From assembly GCA_048594975.1 (NCBI GenBank), contig JBMDXQ010000138.1, forward strand, positions 1 through 64,000: DNA of 64,000 nucleotides, read 5' to 3'. This document shows positions 42,558-51,386 of this stretch, piece after piece. A program made the position numbers and the translations under genes. The notes under the pieces were generated by a model. The model ran no database searches. It saw nothing but the letters and a program-made list of their open reading frames with translations, and was not told where the DNA came from. The first letter of the stretch is position 1; every line of letters starts with the position of its first letter. This DNA comes from JBMDXB01 sp048594975 (GTDB lineage Bacteria > Acidobacteriota > Vicinamibacteria > Vicinamibacterales > 2-12-FULL-66-21).

Positions 42558-43991
42558 CTACTTCGAACCCGGCCACCGCTCCGACGGCGTGCGCGCGGTC
42601 TCGAGGTACGCCTCGATGGCCGCACCCACTTCGGGCCTCGAAGCGGCGAGGTCCTTCGTCTCCGCCGGGTCGGATGCCAGGTCATACAGCTCCAGCGGCT
42701 GACCGGGCTTCAGCCGGACCGCCTTCCAGTTGCCCATGCGGACTGCCTGCTGGAAGCCGCGCTCGTGGAACTCCCAGTAGAAGAACTGGTGCGTGGACTG
42801 CGCCTCGCCGCGCAGCGCGCGGGTCATGGGGATGCCGTCGAGGCCGGGCGGGATGGGGGCGCGGGCGATGTCGGCGACGGTCGGCAGGATGTCCCAGTGG
42901 GCCCAGAGGTGGTTGCTGGCCCGTCCCTCCGGGATCGTTCCCGGCCACTGCGCGATCATCGGGACGCGGATGCCGCCCTCGTAGAGGTCACGCTTGATCC
43001 CGCGCAGGCCGCCGGAACTCCTGAAGAACGCCGGATCCGCGCCGCCCTCGCGGTGCGGACCGTTGTCGCTGATGAACATGACCAGAGTGCGCTGCTCCAG
43101 GCCGCGCGTGCGCAGCACCTCGAGCAGACGGCCGATGTCGCGATCCATGCGCGTAATCATCGCGGCGAACGCGGCGTGCGGCGTCGGCTGGGAGCGATAG
43201 CCGAGCGAGGGGGTGTCGAACTGCGAGCCGGTGGGCCGCGCGTCCGCCTTGGGGTTTTCGAACGGTTTCTCCGGGAACCTGCCCGCGAAGGGCTTCAGGG
43301 CATCGGCCGGCGGCCGCAGTTCGGCGTGCGGCACGGTGTAGTTCAGGTAGACGAAGAACGGCCGGTCGTCGTCTCGGGTGATGAAGCCTTCCGTCTCGCG
43401 CGTGAAGAGGTCGTTGGCGTAATCGTCCTCGCGGTCCATGCCCACGCGCTCGCCGTTGCGCCACAGGTGATCGGTGAACTGCCGATGGGCGTGGCGATGG
43501 TCCATGAAGCCGAACGAATGGTCGAAACCCTGTCGATCCGGCGCACCGGTGGTGCCCGGCACGCCCAGGCCCCACTTCCCGATCACGGCCGTACGGTAGC
43601 CGGCGCCTTTCAGGACCTCGGCGAGGGTGACGTCGCGCTCGCGCAGCGGGAAGTCGCCGTTGCCGCGGATCTCCGCGTGCCCGGTGTGGAGGCCCGTCAT
43701 CAAGGCGCAGCGCGACGGCGCGCACACCGTACTCCCCGCGTAGTACTGCGTGAAGCGCATGCCGCGGCGCGCCATCCCGTCGAGCGACGGCGTCTGGAAC
43801 CGTCCCTGGCCGTAGACGCCGAGGTCGCCGTAGCCGAGATCGTCGGCCTGGATCAGCAGGATGTTCGGCGGCGTGCCGGCCGCCGGCGCCCGCTGTGCGG
43901 CGGCGCCCGACAGGACGATGGGGGCAGCGGCGACGAGGGCCAGTAGCGATGCCCGACGCGCGAGCGCGCGCAGGGTGCGAGCGATGGTCAT
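42558..43991 (-). CDS. Formylglycine-type sulfatase, secreted
   Basis: The 477-residue enzyme has a signal peptide (1 to about 33), the metal ligands at NILLIQADDLGYGDLGVYG (D50, D51), and the sulfatase signature TVCAPSRCALMTG (C90-A-P-S-R94), whose cysteine needs conversion to formylglycine. GKWGLG and the late DNGPH motif follow. It hydrolyses sulfate esters in the periplasm or outside; the substrate (polysaccharide or other) is not readable. GGAGGAGG sits 5 bp before the ATG. It is divergent from the TPR gene. Confidence 0.93.
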   Translation of the reverse strand: MTIARTLRALARRASLLALVAAAPIVLSGAAAQRAPAAGTPPNILLIQADDLGYGDLGVYGQGRFQTPSLDGMARRGMRFTQYYAGSTVCAPSRCALMTGLHTGHAEIRGNGDFPLRERDVTLAEVLKGAGYRTAVIGKWGLGVPGTTGAPDRQGFDHSFGFMDHRHAHRQFTDHLWRNGERVGMDREDDYANDLFTRETEGFITRDDDRPFFVYLNYTVPHAELRPPADALKPFAGRFPEKPFENPKADARPTGSQFDTPSLGYRSQPTPHAAFAAMITRMDRDIGRLLEVLRTRGLEQRTLVMFISDNGPHREGGADPAFFRSSGGLRGIKRDLYEGGIRVPMIAQWPGTIPEGRASNHLWAHWDILPTVADIARAPIPPGLDGIPMTRALRGEAQSTHQFFYWEFHERGFQQAVRMGNWKAVRLKPGQPLELYDLASDPAETKDLAASRPEVGAAIEAYLETARTPSERWPGSK

Positions 43992-44100
43992 GCCTCCTCC
44001 CGCGGCGAATGCTAGCACGCCGTCTCCGGCGCGGAACGTTGCCGGGCGGCGTCGATTCGACTTACCATGTTCCCGGTCTCTCCGTCCGGAGGATGGTGTC

Positions 44101-45723
44101 ATGCGCCTGCCCACGATTCTGTCGTTGTTCGTCTGTTTCGCACTGGTGCTCGCGCGGCCGGCCGCCGCGCAGCACGATCACGGCGAGCCCGAGAAGCTCG
44201 GCCGCGTCCATTTCGACACCACCTGCAAGCCCGAGGTCGCCGTCGAGTTCGATCGCGCGGTGGCGCTCCTGCACTCGTTCGCGTTTGCCGCTGCGAAGAA
44301 GGCCTTCGAACAGGTGGCGGCGAAGGACCCCTCGTGCGCGATGGCCCACTGGGGGATCGCGCTGACGCACTGGGGAAACCCGTTCGCCGGGCTGAAGCCG
44401 CCCAAGTCGGTCGCGGAAGGAGACGCAGCGATCCACCGCGCGCTTGCCGCCGGCACGCCGTCGCCGCGCGAGCGCGACTACATCGTCGCGGCAGCGGAAC
44501 TGTTCAAGGACCACGAGACGGTGGACCAGCGCACCCGGACGCTCGCCTACGAACGCGCGATGGAGCGCGTGTACAAGGCCTACCCCGCGGATCGTGAGGC
44601 GGCCGCCTTTTACGCGCTGGCGGTGAACCAGACGGCGCTCCCGAGCGACAAGACCTACGCGCAGCAGTTGAAGGCGGCAGCCATCCTGGAGAAGCTGTTC
44701 CAGGACCAGCCCGAGCACCCGGGCCTGGCGCACTACATCATCCACGCCTTCGACCATCCGCCCCTCGCCGCTCGCGCCCTCGCGGCGGCCCGCCGCTACG
44801 CGCAGATCGCGCCGTCGTCGCCGCACGCGCTGCACATGCCGTCGCATACGTTCACGCGCGTGGGCTACTGGGAGGAGTCGATCACCACCAACCGCCGGTC
44901 GTACGAAACGGCGATGCGCGAGGGCAGCTACGGCGAGGCGCTGCACGCGATCGACTACCAGGTCTACGCCTACCTGCAGACCGGGCAGGACGCGCAGGCG
45001 AGGCGCGTCATCCAGGAGGACGCGCCAAAGGCGCTGGCGAAGCTCGACCCGTATGCGATGGGCGGCGCGGCGCCCGGTGTGGCCGGCCTGTACGCGGCGG
45101 TGGCCATCCACGCCCGCCACGCCCTGGAGCGCGGCGCATGGGCCGAGGCCGCGGCGCTGCAGCCGCGGCCCACACCCTTTCCGTTCGTGGACGCCGTCAC
45201 CCGCTTCGCACGCGCGCTCGGCGCCGCGCGTTCGGGAAATCCGGGTGGCGCAAAGGCCGACGTGACCGAGCTGAAGACGCTCGCGCAGAAGCTCGCGGCC
45301 ATGAAGGACGCCTACTGGGCCGAGCAGCTGGGAATCCAGCAGCAGGTGGCCAACGCGTGGATCGCGTTTGCCGAGGGTCGCAAGCCTGAGGCACTCGAAG
45401 CGATGCGCAAGGCGGCCGACGCGGAGGACGCCACCGACAAGAGCGCGATCTCACCCGGCCCGCTCGTGCCCGCGCGCGAGCTGCTGGGCGAGATGCTGCT
45501 CGCGCTGGACCGGCCGGCCGATGCGCTGAAGGAGCTCGAGACGACGCTCGGGAAGGAGCCGAACCGGTTCCGCGCCACCTACCTCGCGGCGAAGGCGGCA
45601 TCGCTGTCCGGAAAGGCCGACGTCGCGCGGCGGCACTTCGCGCACCTGCTCGAGATCTGCAAGGCGGGCGATAACCCGGGACGTCCCGAACTGCAGGAGG
45701 CGCGCAAGGCGCGGGCATCCTGA
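44101..45723 (+). CDS. Secreted tetratricopeptide-repeat protein
   Basis: The 540-residue product has a signal peptide (MRLPTILSLFVCFALVLARP, AAAQ). The helical repeats are TPR-like: AFEQVAAKDPSCAMAHWGIA, LEKLFQDQPEHPGLAHYIIH, ALKELETTLGKEPNRFRATY. Related acidobacterial proteins are annotated as TPR or 'tetratricopeptide repeat with HxH' families; a role in assembly or binding is likely. Histidine-rich motifs LAHYIIHAFDHPP and LHMPSHTFTRVGYW are conserved-looking, which hints at metal binding. GGAGGATG precedes the ATG. Confidence 0.8.
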   Translation: MRLPTILSLFVCFALVLARPAAAQHDHGEPEKLGRVHFDTTCKPEVAVEFDRAVALLHSFAFAAAKKAFEQVAAKDPSCAMAHWGIALTHWGNPFAGLKPPKSVAEGDAAIHRALAAGTPSPRERDYIVAAAELFKDHETVDQRTRTLAYERAMERVYKAYPADREAAAFYALAVNQTALPSDKTYAQQLKAAAILEKLFQDQPEHPGLAHYIIHAFDHPPLAARALAAARRYAQIAPSSPHALHMPSHTFTRVGYWEESITTNRRSYETAMREGSYGEALHAIDYQVYAYLQTGQDAQARRVIQEDAPKALAKLDPYAMGGAAPGVAGLYAAVAIHARHALERGAWAEAAALQPRPTPFPFVDAVTRFARALGAARSGNPGGAKADVTELKTLAQKLAAMKDAYWAEQLGIQQQVANAWIAFAEGRKPEALEAMRKAADAEDATDKSAISPGPLVPARELLGEMLLALDRPADALKELETTLGKEPNRFRATYLAAKAASLSGKADVARRHFAHLLEICKAGDNPGRPELQEARKARAS

Positions 45724-45754
45724 TCGCGGTTCCCAACGGCCGCGGAGGAAATCA

Positions 45755-45825
45755 AACTCACAGGCCACGGAGACCACGGAGTATCTAGTAACTCAGAGGG
45801 CACGGAGGCAACGAAGCATCTAGTA
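45755..45825 (+). repeat. CACGGAGG / CTCAGAGG word array (family G), abutting a broken gene
   Basis: GGCCACGGAGACCACGGAGT, ATCTAGTAACTCAGAGGGCA and CGGAGGCAACGAAGCATCTA repeat words of 9-10 nt. The array stops exactly where the remaining DUF362 reading frame begins. Confidence 0.75.
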
Positions 45826-46319
45826 CTGCTGCCTGAAGACCCAAGGGTTCGGCGGGGTGTTCACGATGTCGCTGAAGCTGGCGGTGGGCCTGACGCCGAA
45901 GGGCATCCGCCGCGACATGCACCGATCTCCAGACATGCGTCGGATGATCGCCGAGCTTAATACCGGTGACCGGCCGGACCTGATCGTGCTCGACGGCGTC
46001 GCGGCCTTCACCGACGGCGGCCCGTCGCAGGGCGTGCTGAAGGCCGGCAGCGTGATCATTTGCCGGTGCCGACCGTGTTGCGGTCGATGCGGTCGGCGTC
46101 GCGATGCTCAAGTCGCTGGGCGCGAACGAGGCGATCATGAGCCGCGGCGTCTTTCAGCAGGAACAGATCGCGCGCGCGGTCGAACTGGGGCTGGGCGTTG
46201 CGGGCGCGGACGCGATCGACTTCATCACGAGCGACGACGAGAGCTGCGCGTGCGCCAGGGAGCTGAGCGCTATCCTGGCGCGGGGTGATCAGGCGCCGCT
46301 CCGGCACTCGGGCTCGTGA
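45824..46319 (+). pseudogene. DUF362 protein remnant: truncated 5' end, two frameshifts
   Basis: The reading passes through three frames. First CCLKT, then a shift near 45840 to QGFGGVFTMSLKLAVGLTPK, GIRRDMHRSPDMRRMIAELN and LDGVAAFTDGGPSQGVLKAG. Then one extra T near 46060 shifts to AGADRVAVDAVGVAMLKSLG, ANEAIMSRGVFQQEQIARAV and ELGLGVAGADAIDFIT. This is the C-terminal half of a DUF362 (iron-sulfur-associated) protein. The N-terminal half is missing and its place is taken by the family-G array. Confidence 0.8.
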
Positions 46320-46429
46320 TCTTCCCGCTGCAGCCGAAAGCCACAAGACGTCAGCGATTGTCGGCCAGCTGCTTCGAGTCACTCCGACTGCCTCGAGGGA
46401 TTTCCAAGTGGCGCGTGTGGCGTCCGCCT

Positions 46430-47128
46430 TCAGCCGGAAGACTGACTTCCTGCTTCTTGCTTCGTCTTTCTCCCGGGTATCAGGTGGCGGTCGTACCCAG
46501 CCTCGACGAGCTGCTCGTACGCCTGCCAGACGTCCTCGGGGATGTCCTGCGGGATCTGAAAGCCCATCTCCGGGTACACGCGGATGCGCTGGAGATCGCC
46601 CACCATGATGCTGATCACGTCGTCGGCCGAGAAGGTCTCGTGTGAGTGGGCGGCGAGGTATTCGTCCAGGGGGATCTTCGGCGACGTGACGATCACCTCG
46701 GCCTCGGGCCAGAGCTTCCCGAAGGTCGCGTAGGCGCGCCGCTCCATGTACGGCTTCTGCACCACGATGAAGCGCCTGAACTCCAGCCCGCGCGCGGCCA
46801 GCATCCGGCGCGTGAACACGACGTTCTCACCGGTGTTGGTCGAGCGGTTCTCGATCAGCATGCGGTGCTCGGGCACGCCCAGGTTCTGCGCGATGCGCGC
46901 GAACTGCTCGGCTTCCGGCTCGCTCCAGAACTGCCTGGTGATGGCGCCAAGCCCGCCGGCGAAGATCAGCCACGGCGCCCAGCCGTCGAGGAAGAGGCGT
47001 GCGGCATGCTCGGCGACGACCGTATCGTGGCTGCAGAGCGCGACGATCGCGTCGGCGTGCGAGAGCTGGTGCTGGAGTTGATGGTAGTGCCAGATCTTCT
47101 CGACCAGGGGCCGGATGCGTTCGTCCAT
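46430..47128 (-). CDS. YdcF/SanA-like (DUF218) protein
   Basis: The 232-residue product lies in one frame and reads DAIVALCSHDTVVAEHAARL, LIFAGGLGAITRQFWSEPEA, NLGVPEHRMLIENRSTNTGE, RFIVVQKPYMERRAYATFGK. The DAIVAL...GG...E-A-x-x-M/F-A, (S-T-N-T-x-E-N) and KPYM-x-R-R motifs are DUF218. The family includes ElyC and SanA, which are linked to envelope integrity; a soluble form without a membrane anchor resembles YdcF. The end runs into a long Lys/Gln tail. The start is not strongly supported by a ribosome-binding site. Confidence 0.85.
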   Translation of the reverse strand: MDERIRPLVEKIWHYHQLQHQLSHADAIVALCSHDTVVAEHAARLFLDGWAPWLIFAGGLGAITRQFWSEPEAEQFARIAQNLGVPEHRMLIENRSTNTGENVVFTRRMLAARGLEFRRFIVVQKPYMERRAYATFGKLWPEAEVIVTSPKIPLDEYLAAHSHETFSADDVISIMVGDLQRIRVYPEMGFQIPQDIPEDVWQAYEQLVEAGYDRHLIPGRKTKQEAGSQSSG

Positions 47129-47252
47129 TCGACTCGGTCCGCATGCTAGCACGACCCGCTGCGCGTCCGAATCGGACGGGCCGGGCGCGCGGCGGCGCTG
47201 CGGGCGACCGCGCGCAGAACGTAGGCGCGGCACCCGCTCGCACGCGCAGGCC

Positions 47253-48517
47253 TCACACGTCGCGCAGTAGCGTCGCGGGATCAATCGTGAGCGCCCGCCG
47301 CGACGGAATCCAGGTGGCGACGGCGCCGATCGCCAGCACGATCGCCAGCGGTACCACGAACGCGATCGTCTCCGGATCGAACCGGTGCCGGCGCCGCCTC
47401 CGGCGCGGACCACGCGCGCGAGGGCGTAGGTGGCCGCGATGCCAACGCCCGCGCCGATCGCCAGCAGCCGGATCGTCTGGGCGATGAGCAGCGTCAGCAG
47501 CACCGCCGTGCCGAGCACGTACGGCAGGATGGGCGCCACCTGGCGCCCGATCGGCGTGCCCTCGATCCCCGAGACCTTCAGCCGCCACTCGCGGCCGTCC
47601 GCCCGCTGCCGGCTCGCGAACTCGGCGAGGCCGGCCTGCAGCCGCCCTTCGAGCATCGCGTGCGTCATCCCCGCCGGCCGGCGCGCGATGACGTCCAGCC
47701 GGTCGTCGGGCAGCAGCGTCTGAGGCTCGAGCGCCGACCAGATCGGCGCGTTCATCTCGGCGAACCAGAACCGCGCCGGCATCACGCCGACGACGGTGTA
47801 CGCCTGCTCGTCGATCCACACGATGCGCCCGACCACGTCCGGCCGGCGATCGAAGAGCCGCTCCCACTGGCGATCGCTGAGAAGCGCTTCCGGCGGGCCG
47901 TCCTTCGCGGCGGCCAGCTGGCGGCCCAGCGCCGGCGCAACACCGAGCACCGGGAACAGGTCGTGCGAGACCGCGCGAACCGGGACGCCCGCCTCGGGGT
48001 CGTCGGTGCGCACGTCCCGGATGCCCCGTGGTCCCAGCGATCCCGCCATCGGCAACCCGATCGCCTCGTGCCATGCGATGTAGAGCGGGGCCGGTACGGC
48101 GCTGCCCATCGGCATGATCGGCCGGTCGGAGCGGCCGACCTGGACGCGCGACAGCTGCGCGGGCTCGACGTACAGCGGCGGCGGCCTGTGGAACACCAGG
48201 TCGCGCACCGTGAGCGTCACCGTCGTCGCGCCGATGCCGCAGGCGAGCGAGAGGATGGCCACCAGGGTGGCGGCCGGGCGCCGGCGCAGCTGGCGCGTCG
48301 CGGCGTGGAGGTTCTGGCGCAGGTGATCGATCCACAGCACGCGCCGCGTTTCGTACCATCGCTCACGCACGCGCGTGACGTTGCCGAACCGGCGGCGGGC
48401 GGCGGCGGACGCCGCCGCCGGGTCGAGGCCCTCCTCGACCAGCCGCGCCGCCTCGAGCTCGAGGTGCGTCTGGATTTCGCGCGCGAAGTCCTCGTCCGAT
48501 CGCCCACGGGTTGACAT
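47253..48517 (-). pseudogene. ADOP-type ABC permease with internal deletion and frameshift
   Basis: The intact N-terminal part (MSTRGRSDEDFAREIQTHLE ... LRQNLHAATRQLRRRPAATL ... GIGATTVTLTV) and the first MacB core domain continue to VLGTAVLLTLLIA. The text then jumps to QTIRLLAIGAGVGIAATYAL, a segment of the last FtsX domain, so about 1.2 kb (remainder of the first half and most of the second) is missing. A further shift near 47385 is needed to read FDPETIAFVVPLAIVLAIGA and the end SRRALTIDPATLLRDV. It is divergent from a PadR gene with only 30 bp between the start codons. Confidence 0.8.
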
Positions 48518-48551
48518 TCGACCGGAGTATACGGATACTCGGGTCGAATGT
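48514..48551. promoter_or_regulatory. 38-bp palindrome containing the start codons of both divergent genes
   Basis: Arms of 17 bp (ACATTCGACCGGAGTAT and its partner ATACTCGGGTCGAATGT) match at 16 of 17 positions around the 4-bp centre ACGG. The left arm contains the ATG of the permease remnant (48517-48515). The right arm contains the ATG of padR (48548-48550). The inner dyad GAGTAT-ACGG-ATACTC resembles a PadR-type operator. The layout implies autoregulation and leaderless or very short leaders. Confidence 0.75.
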
Positions 48552-48907
48552 CTATTCGAAAGCGGGCGGACCGTGAGTACGCCGCGCATCTCCAGGGCAC
48601 GCTCGACCTGTTGATCCTGCGCACCCTCCTCTTCGGCCCGCAGCACGGCCAGGGGATCGCCCGCGCCATCCAGAGCGAGTCGGGCGACGTGCTCATCGTC
48701 GACCACGGCTCGCTCTACCCGGCACTGCAGCGCCTCGAGGACCGTGGTTGGATCGCGGCGGAATGGGGGACGTCGGAGAACAACCGCAAGGCGCGCTTCT
48801 ACACGCTCACGCGTGCGGGACGGAAGGAGCTGGTGCGGGAAGAAGGCGAGTGGCGGCGCATCGCCGCGGCGATCATGCGGGTGCTCGCCGGCGTGCCCGG
48901 CCGCTGA
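48548..48907 (+). CDS. PadR-family transcriptional regulator (1)
   Basis: The 119-residue protein is a winged helix with the PadR pattern: LQGTLDLLILRTLLFGPQHG, QGIARAIQSESGDVLIVDHG, SLYPALQRLEDRGWIAAEWG, RKARFYTLTRAGRKELVREE. It most likely regulates the adjacent permease and itself. The start ATG lies inside the palindrome and has no Shine-Dalgarno sequence. Confidence 0.92.
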   Translation: MSIRKRADREYAAHLQGTLDLLILRTLLFGPQHGQGIARAIQSESGDVLIVDHGSLYPALQRLEDRGWIAAEWGTSENNRKARFYTLTRAGRKELVREEGEWRRIAAAIMRVLAGVPGR

Positions 48908-48957
48908 GACGCGGCGCCACGTGCCATCTCCCAGCCACCGCGGCGTTTGCGGGCTGG

Positions 48958-49545
48958 TTAGCCGCGGGAGCGCTCCAGCAGCAGCAGCATCAACACGCTG
49001 ACGACGGCCAGGTCCATCGCCTCGCCGTCGGCCGGACCGCCGGCCTCGATGCGGAAGCGGCCCTCGAACAGCGCCGGCTGCTTCACCACCCGCAGCAGCG
49101 GCGGCTCACCCTCGCCGCGCGACACCAGATAGGCGGGGTGGAAGAGGTACCCGCTGAACAGGCCGACGATGGGGATGCTTTCGAAGAAGCCATCGAGTAC
49201 CTTCACCCACGCGCTCTCTTCCCGGATCAGGAAGAGCCGGCGGTCGCCCTGGTGCACCTCGTAGTGCGCCTTCCAGATCGACCGCATGCCGCGGCGCTGC
49301 AGCGCCGCCAGCTCCGTCCCGCCCTCGTCGACGATGCGGTAGCGCGCCGAGATGTCGAGGATGCGGTCGGCGGCGATCCGGTAGAGCGGGCGGGTCTGCT
49401 GCTCGTCGGCGAACACGGTCACCGCTTCCTTCAGCTTGAACGCCTGCTGCTTGACGTAGTAGACGAGGCGTCTCCGCGCGTCGGTGACGGCGATCTGCGA
49501 CGCGATCGCCAGGATCTTGAAGCGAAGGTCCAGCGGAAATTCCAT
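48958..49545 (-). CDS. LURP-one-related (Tubby-like C-terminal fold) protein
   Basis: The 195-residue product has the LOR pattern YYVKQQAFKLKEAVTVFADE, LYRIAADRILDISARYRIVD and GMRSIWKAHYEVHQGDRRLF. Later segments EPPLLRVVKQPALFEGRFRI and a C-terminal hydrophobic stretch (LAVVSVLMLLLLE) fit a barrel with a buried central helix. The family is related to phospholipid scramblases and Tubby; bacterial function is unknown. It is about 50 bp after the end of padR, converging with it. Confidence 0.72.
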   Translation of the reverse strand: MEFPLDLRFKILAIASQIAVTDARRRLVYYVKQQAFKLKEAVTVFADEQQTRPLYRIAADRILDISARYRIVDEGGTELAALQRRGMRSIWKAHYEVHQGDRRLFLIREESAWVKVLDGFFESIPIVGLFSGYLFHPAYLVSRGEGEPPLLRVVKQPALFEGRFRIEAGGPADGEAMDLAVVSVLMLLLLERSRG

Positions 49546-49596
49546 GCGCGAGGTATATCACGGCCCGCACCCGCTCAGGCGCGCGCTCGGGAGACT

Positions 49597-49650
49597 CCTC
49601 CGTGCCCTCTGAGTTGGATCCTCTCGGTGGCCTCCGTGGCCTCTGAGTGA
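49597..49650 (-). repeat. CTCAGAGG-CCACGGAGG word array (family G), truncating a gene
   Basis: The minus strand reads CACTCAGAGGCCACGGAGGC, CACCGAGAGGATCCAACTCA and GAGGGCACGGAGGAG. It starts where the membrane-protein homology at 49651-49996 stops. Confidence 0.75.
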
Positions 49651-49996
49651 CAGCACGAACGGCAGCAACGGCACGACCGTCTGCACGACCGTGTGCTGGT
49701 CCTGGCCGGCGCCGACGGAATAGCGGTAGTCGAAGACCGACACCCGCGATCTCGCGTCTCCGACGCGTATCACGTTCTGGGCTTTGCGAGCGCGGCCGAG
49801 CGCGAAGAGCGGGAAGTCCCCGACGCCGAGCATTTCCGGGCCCACGGGGTCGGGGGTGAAGCTCCAGCCCGCCGGCAGCAATCGCCAGGAGCTCGGCACG
49901 GCGTCGCGCCGCGGCGCGATTGACGGCGTACGCGACGGTGCCCATCAGCGCCACGCCACCGATGGCGATGAGGACGAAGACCAGGACGGGCTCCAT
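49640..49996 (-). pseudogene. Small membrane protein, frameshifted and cut off by a family-G array
   Basis: The first frame (from ATG 49996) encodes a membrane anchor (VLVFVLIAIGGVALMGTVAY) and AARRRAELLAIAAG. One extra G near 49868 shifts to AGWSFTPDPVGPEMLGVGDF, PLFALGRARKAQNVIRVGDA and VSVFDYRYSVGAGQDQHTVV, the pattern of acidobacterial 'DUF3137-like' or unnamed membrane-anchored proteins. The homology ends at VPLLPFVLSL inside the CACGGAGG array; the natural C-terminus is missing. No function is assigned. Confidence 0.6.
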
Positions 49997-50061
49997 GAGC
50001 CTACTCTACCGCCGCTTCGCAGGCCACGCCCTGTCAGTCGTGCGATTATCGAAGGGGCGTC

Positions 50062-50166
50062 ATGGTCTCCGGCAAGAAGGTCGGCGTCTGGGCATTCCTG
50101 TTCTTCCTCGGGAAGGGGCTTCTCTGGGTGATCGTTCCGGCAGCGGTCTACCTGCGCGCCTGTTGA
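50062..50166 (+). CDS. Small single-pass membrane protein (hypothetical)
   Basis: A short frame encodes 34 residues (MVSGKKVGVWAFLFFLGKGL, LWVIVPAAVYLRAC) with one hydrophobic segment. GAAGGGG lies 5 bp upstream. I recognise no family. Coding is plausible but not proven. Confidence 0.4.
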   Translation: MVSGKKVGVWAFLFFLGKGLLWVIVPAAVYLRAC

Positions 50167-50197
50167 CGATGGGCGCTGGTGCACGTTCGGCAGCACG

Positions 50198-50284
50198 TTC
50201 GACAGCCCTGACGGGCTGCAGCGGCAGCCCCAAAAGGCTGCGCCACGGCTGCTACACGGCTGCCCGGAAGGGCTGCGCTGCATC
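50198..50284 (-). repeat. GGCTGC / GCAGCC word array
   Basis: GACAGCCCTGACGGGCTGCA, GCGGCAGCCCCAAAAGGCTG and CGGCTGCTACACGGCTGCCC string GGCTGC/GCAGCC words into overlapping hairpins. It lies directly after the stop of the hydrolase gene. Confidence 0.6.
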
Positions 50285-50292
50285 AGCGGACG

Positions 50293-51357
50293 TCAACGGG
50301 CCGATTCGTGCAGCAGTTCCTCGAGGTGGTGCTTCCACAGCGCGGCCTGCGTGTGGGTGCCGTGCCCGGCCGTCCGGTCGCTCAGCGGCACGACGATGGC
50401 GCGGCCTTTGCGCACGCGCGTGATCTCGCGCTCGAGCATCTGCAGCTCCGGCGGGTTGATGATGTCGTCGGCGGAGTTGATGGCCAGCAGCGGCGCGGTG
50501 ATCTTCTCCAGTCCCGGCCCGGGGTCGTAGTCACGCGACGCCTCGAGCGCGTAGAGGATGTCGTTGGCGTCGACCGTCTTCACGTAGTTTGCCACGTACT
50601 GATCGAGCACGCGATCGGCGTCGGCGAGCGTCGGCGCCGCCCGCTGCCTGAGGATCGGGTTGCTGGAGACGAGCCACAGCATCTGCGCGACGGTTCGCAG
50701 GCTCTGCGGCGGCGACGTGTAGTCGCCGCTCTTCCACTCGGGATCGTTCCTGATGGCGTCGATCGCCACGCGCCGCCACGCCCGGTTGCGGCCGGAGATC
50801 TGGGTGGGGAGGCTGGCGAGCGGCAGCAGCGCGTCCATGAAGTCGGGATAGCGCGAGCCCCACATCCACGTGTGCATGCCGCCCATCGACGTCCCCATCA
50901 CGAGGCGAAGGTGGTTGACGCCGAGCCCCACGGTCACCAGCTGGTACTCGGCCTCGACCATGTCGCCGTAACCGTAGCGCGGGAACTTCGCGCGCAGCCC
51001 GTCGCTCGGCTTGCTCGATCGCCCATGGCCGATGTCATCCGGCAGGATCACGTAGAACCTCGACACGTCCAGCGGCTGGCCGGGCCCGAACAGCTCGCCG
51101 GCGAAGTTCGCCCCGGTGAATTGGCCGCCGCTGCCGCCGGTGCCGTGCAGGACCAGCACGGCGTTGCGCACGAGGCCCTGCGCGTCCTTCTGCGGGCTGC
51201 CGTAGGTGCGGTAGTGCAGGCGCAGCTCCGGCAGCGTCTCGCCGGACGCGAATCGGAAGTTCTTCAGAACGACATCCCCATCGACCGGCCGAAGCGCCGG
51301 AGGCTGCGGCGCCTGCAGGAGCGCGAAACAGAGCGGAAGCCAGTTCATCCAGGTCAT
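50293..51357 (-). CDS. Alpha/beta hydrolase of the homoserine O-acetyltransferase (MetX-like) type, secreted
   Basis: The 354-residue product has a hydrophobic signal-like start (MTWMNWLPLCFALLQAPQ). The fold shows the oxyanion HGTGGSGGQFTG, the PDDIGHGRSSKP loop, the nucleophile elbow GTSMGG (S157), the acid in NSADDIINPPE and the base histidine in GHGTHTQA. It is similar to MetX in layout, but a signal peptide and stand-alone context argue for a secreted hydrolase, not methionine synthesis. Confidence 0.82.
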   Translation of the reverse strand: MTWMNWLPLCFALLQAPQPPALRPVDGDVVLKNFRFASGETLPELRLHYRTYGSPQKDAQGLVRNAVLVLHGTGGSGGQFTGANFAGELFGPGQPLDVSRFYVILPDDIGHGRSSKPSDGLRAKFPRYGYGDMVEAEYQLVTVGLGVNHLRLVMGTSMGGMHTWMWGSRYPDFMDALLPLASLPTQISGRNRAWRRVAIDAIRNDPEWKSGDYTSPPQSLRTVAQMLWLVSSNPILRQRAAPTLADADRVLDQYVANYVKTVDANDILYALEASRDYDPGPGLEKITAPLLAINSADDIINPPELQMLEREITRVRKGRAIVVPLSDRTAGHGTHTQAALWKHHLEELLHESAR

Positions 51358-51386
51358 GAGCCGTCCATGCGTGCGAAGTGTCGACG

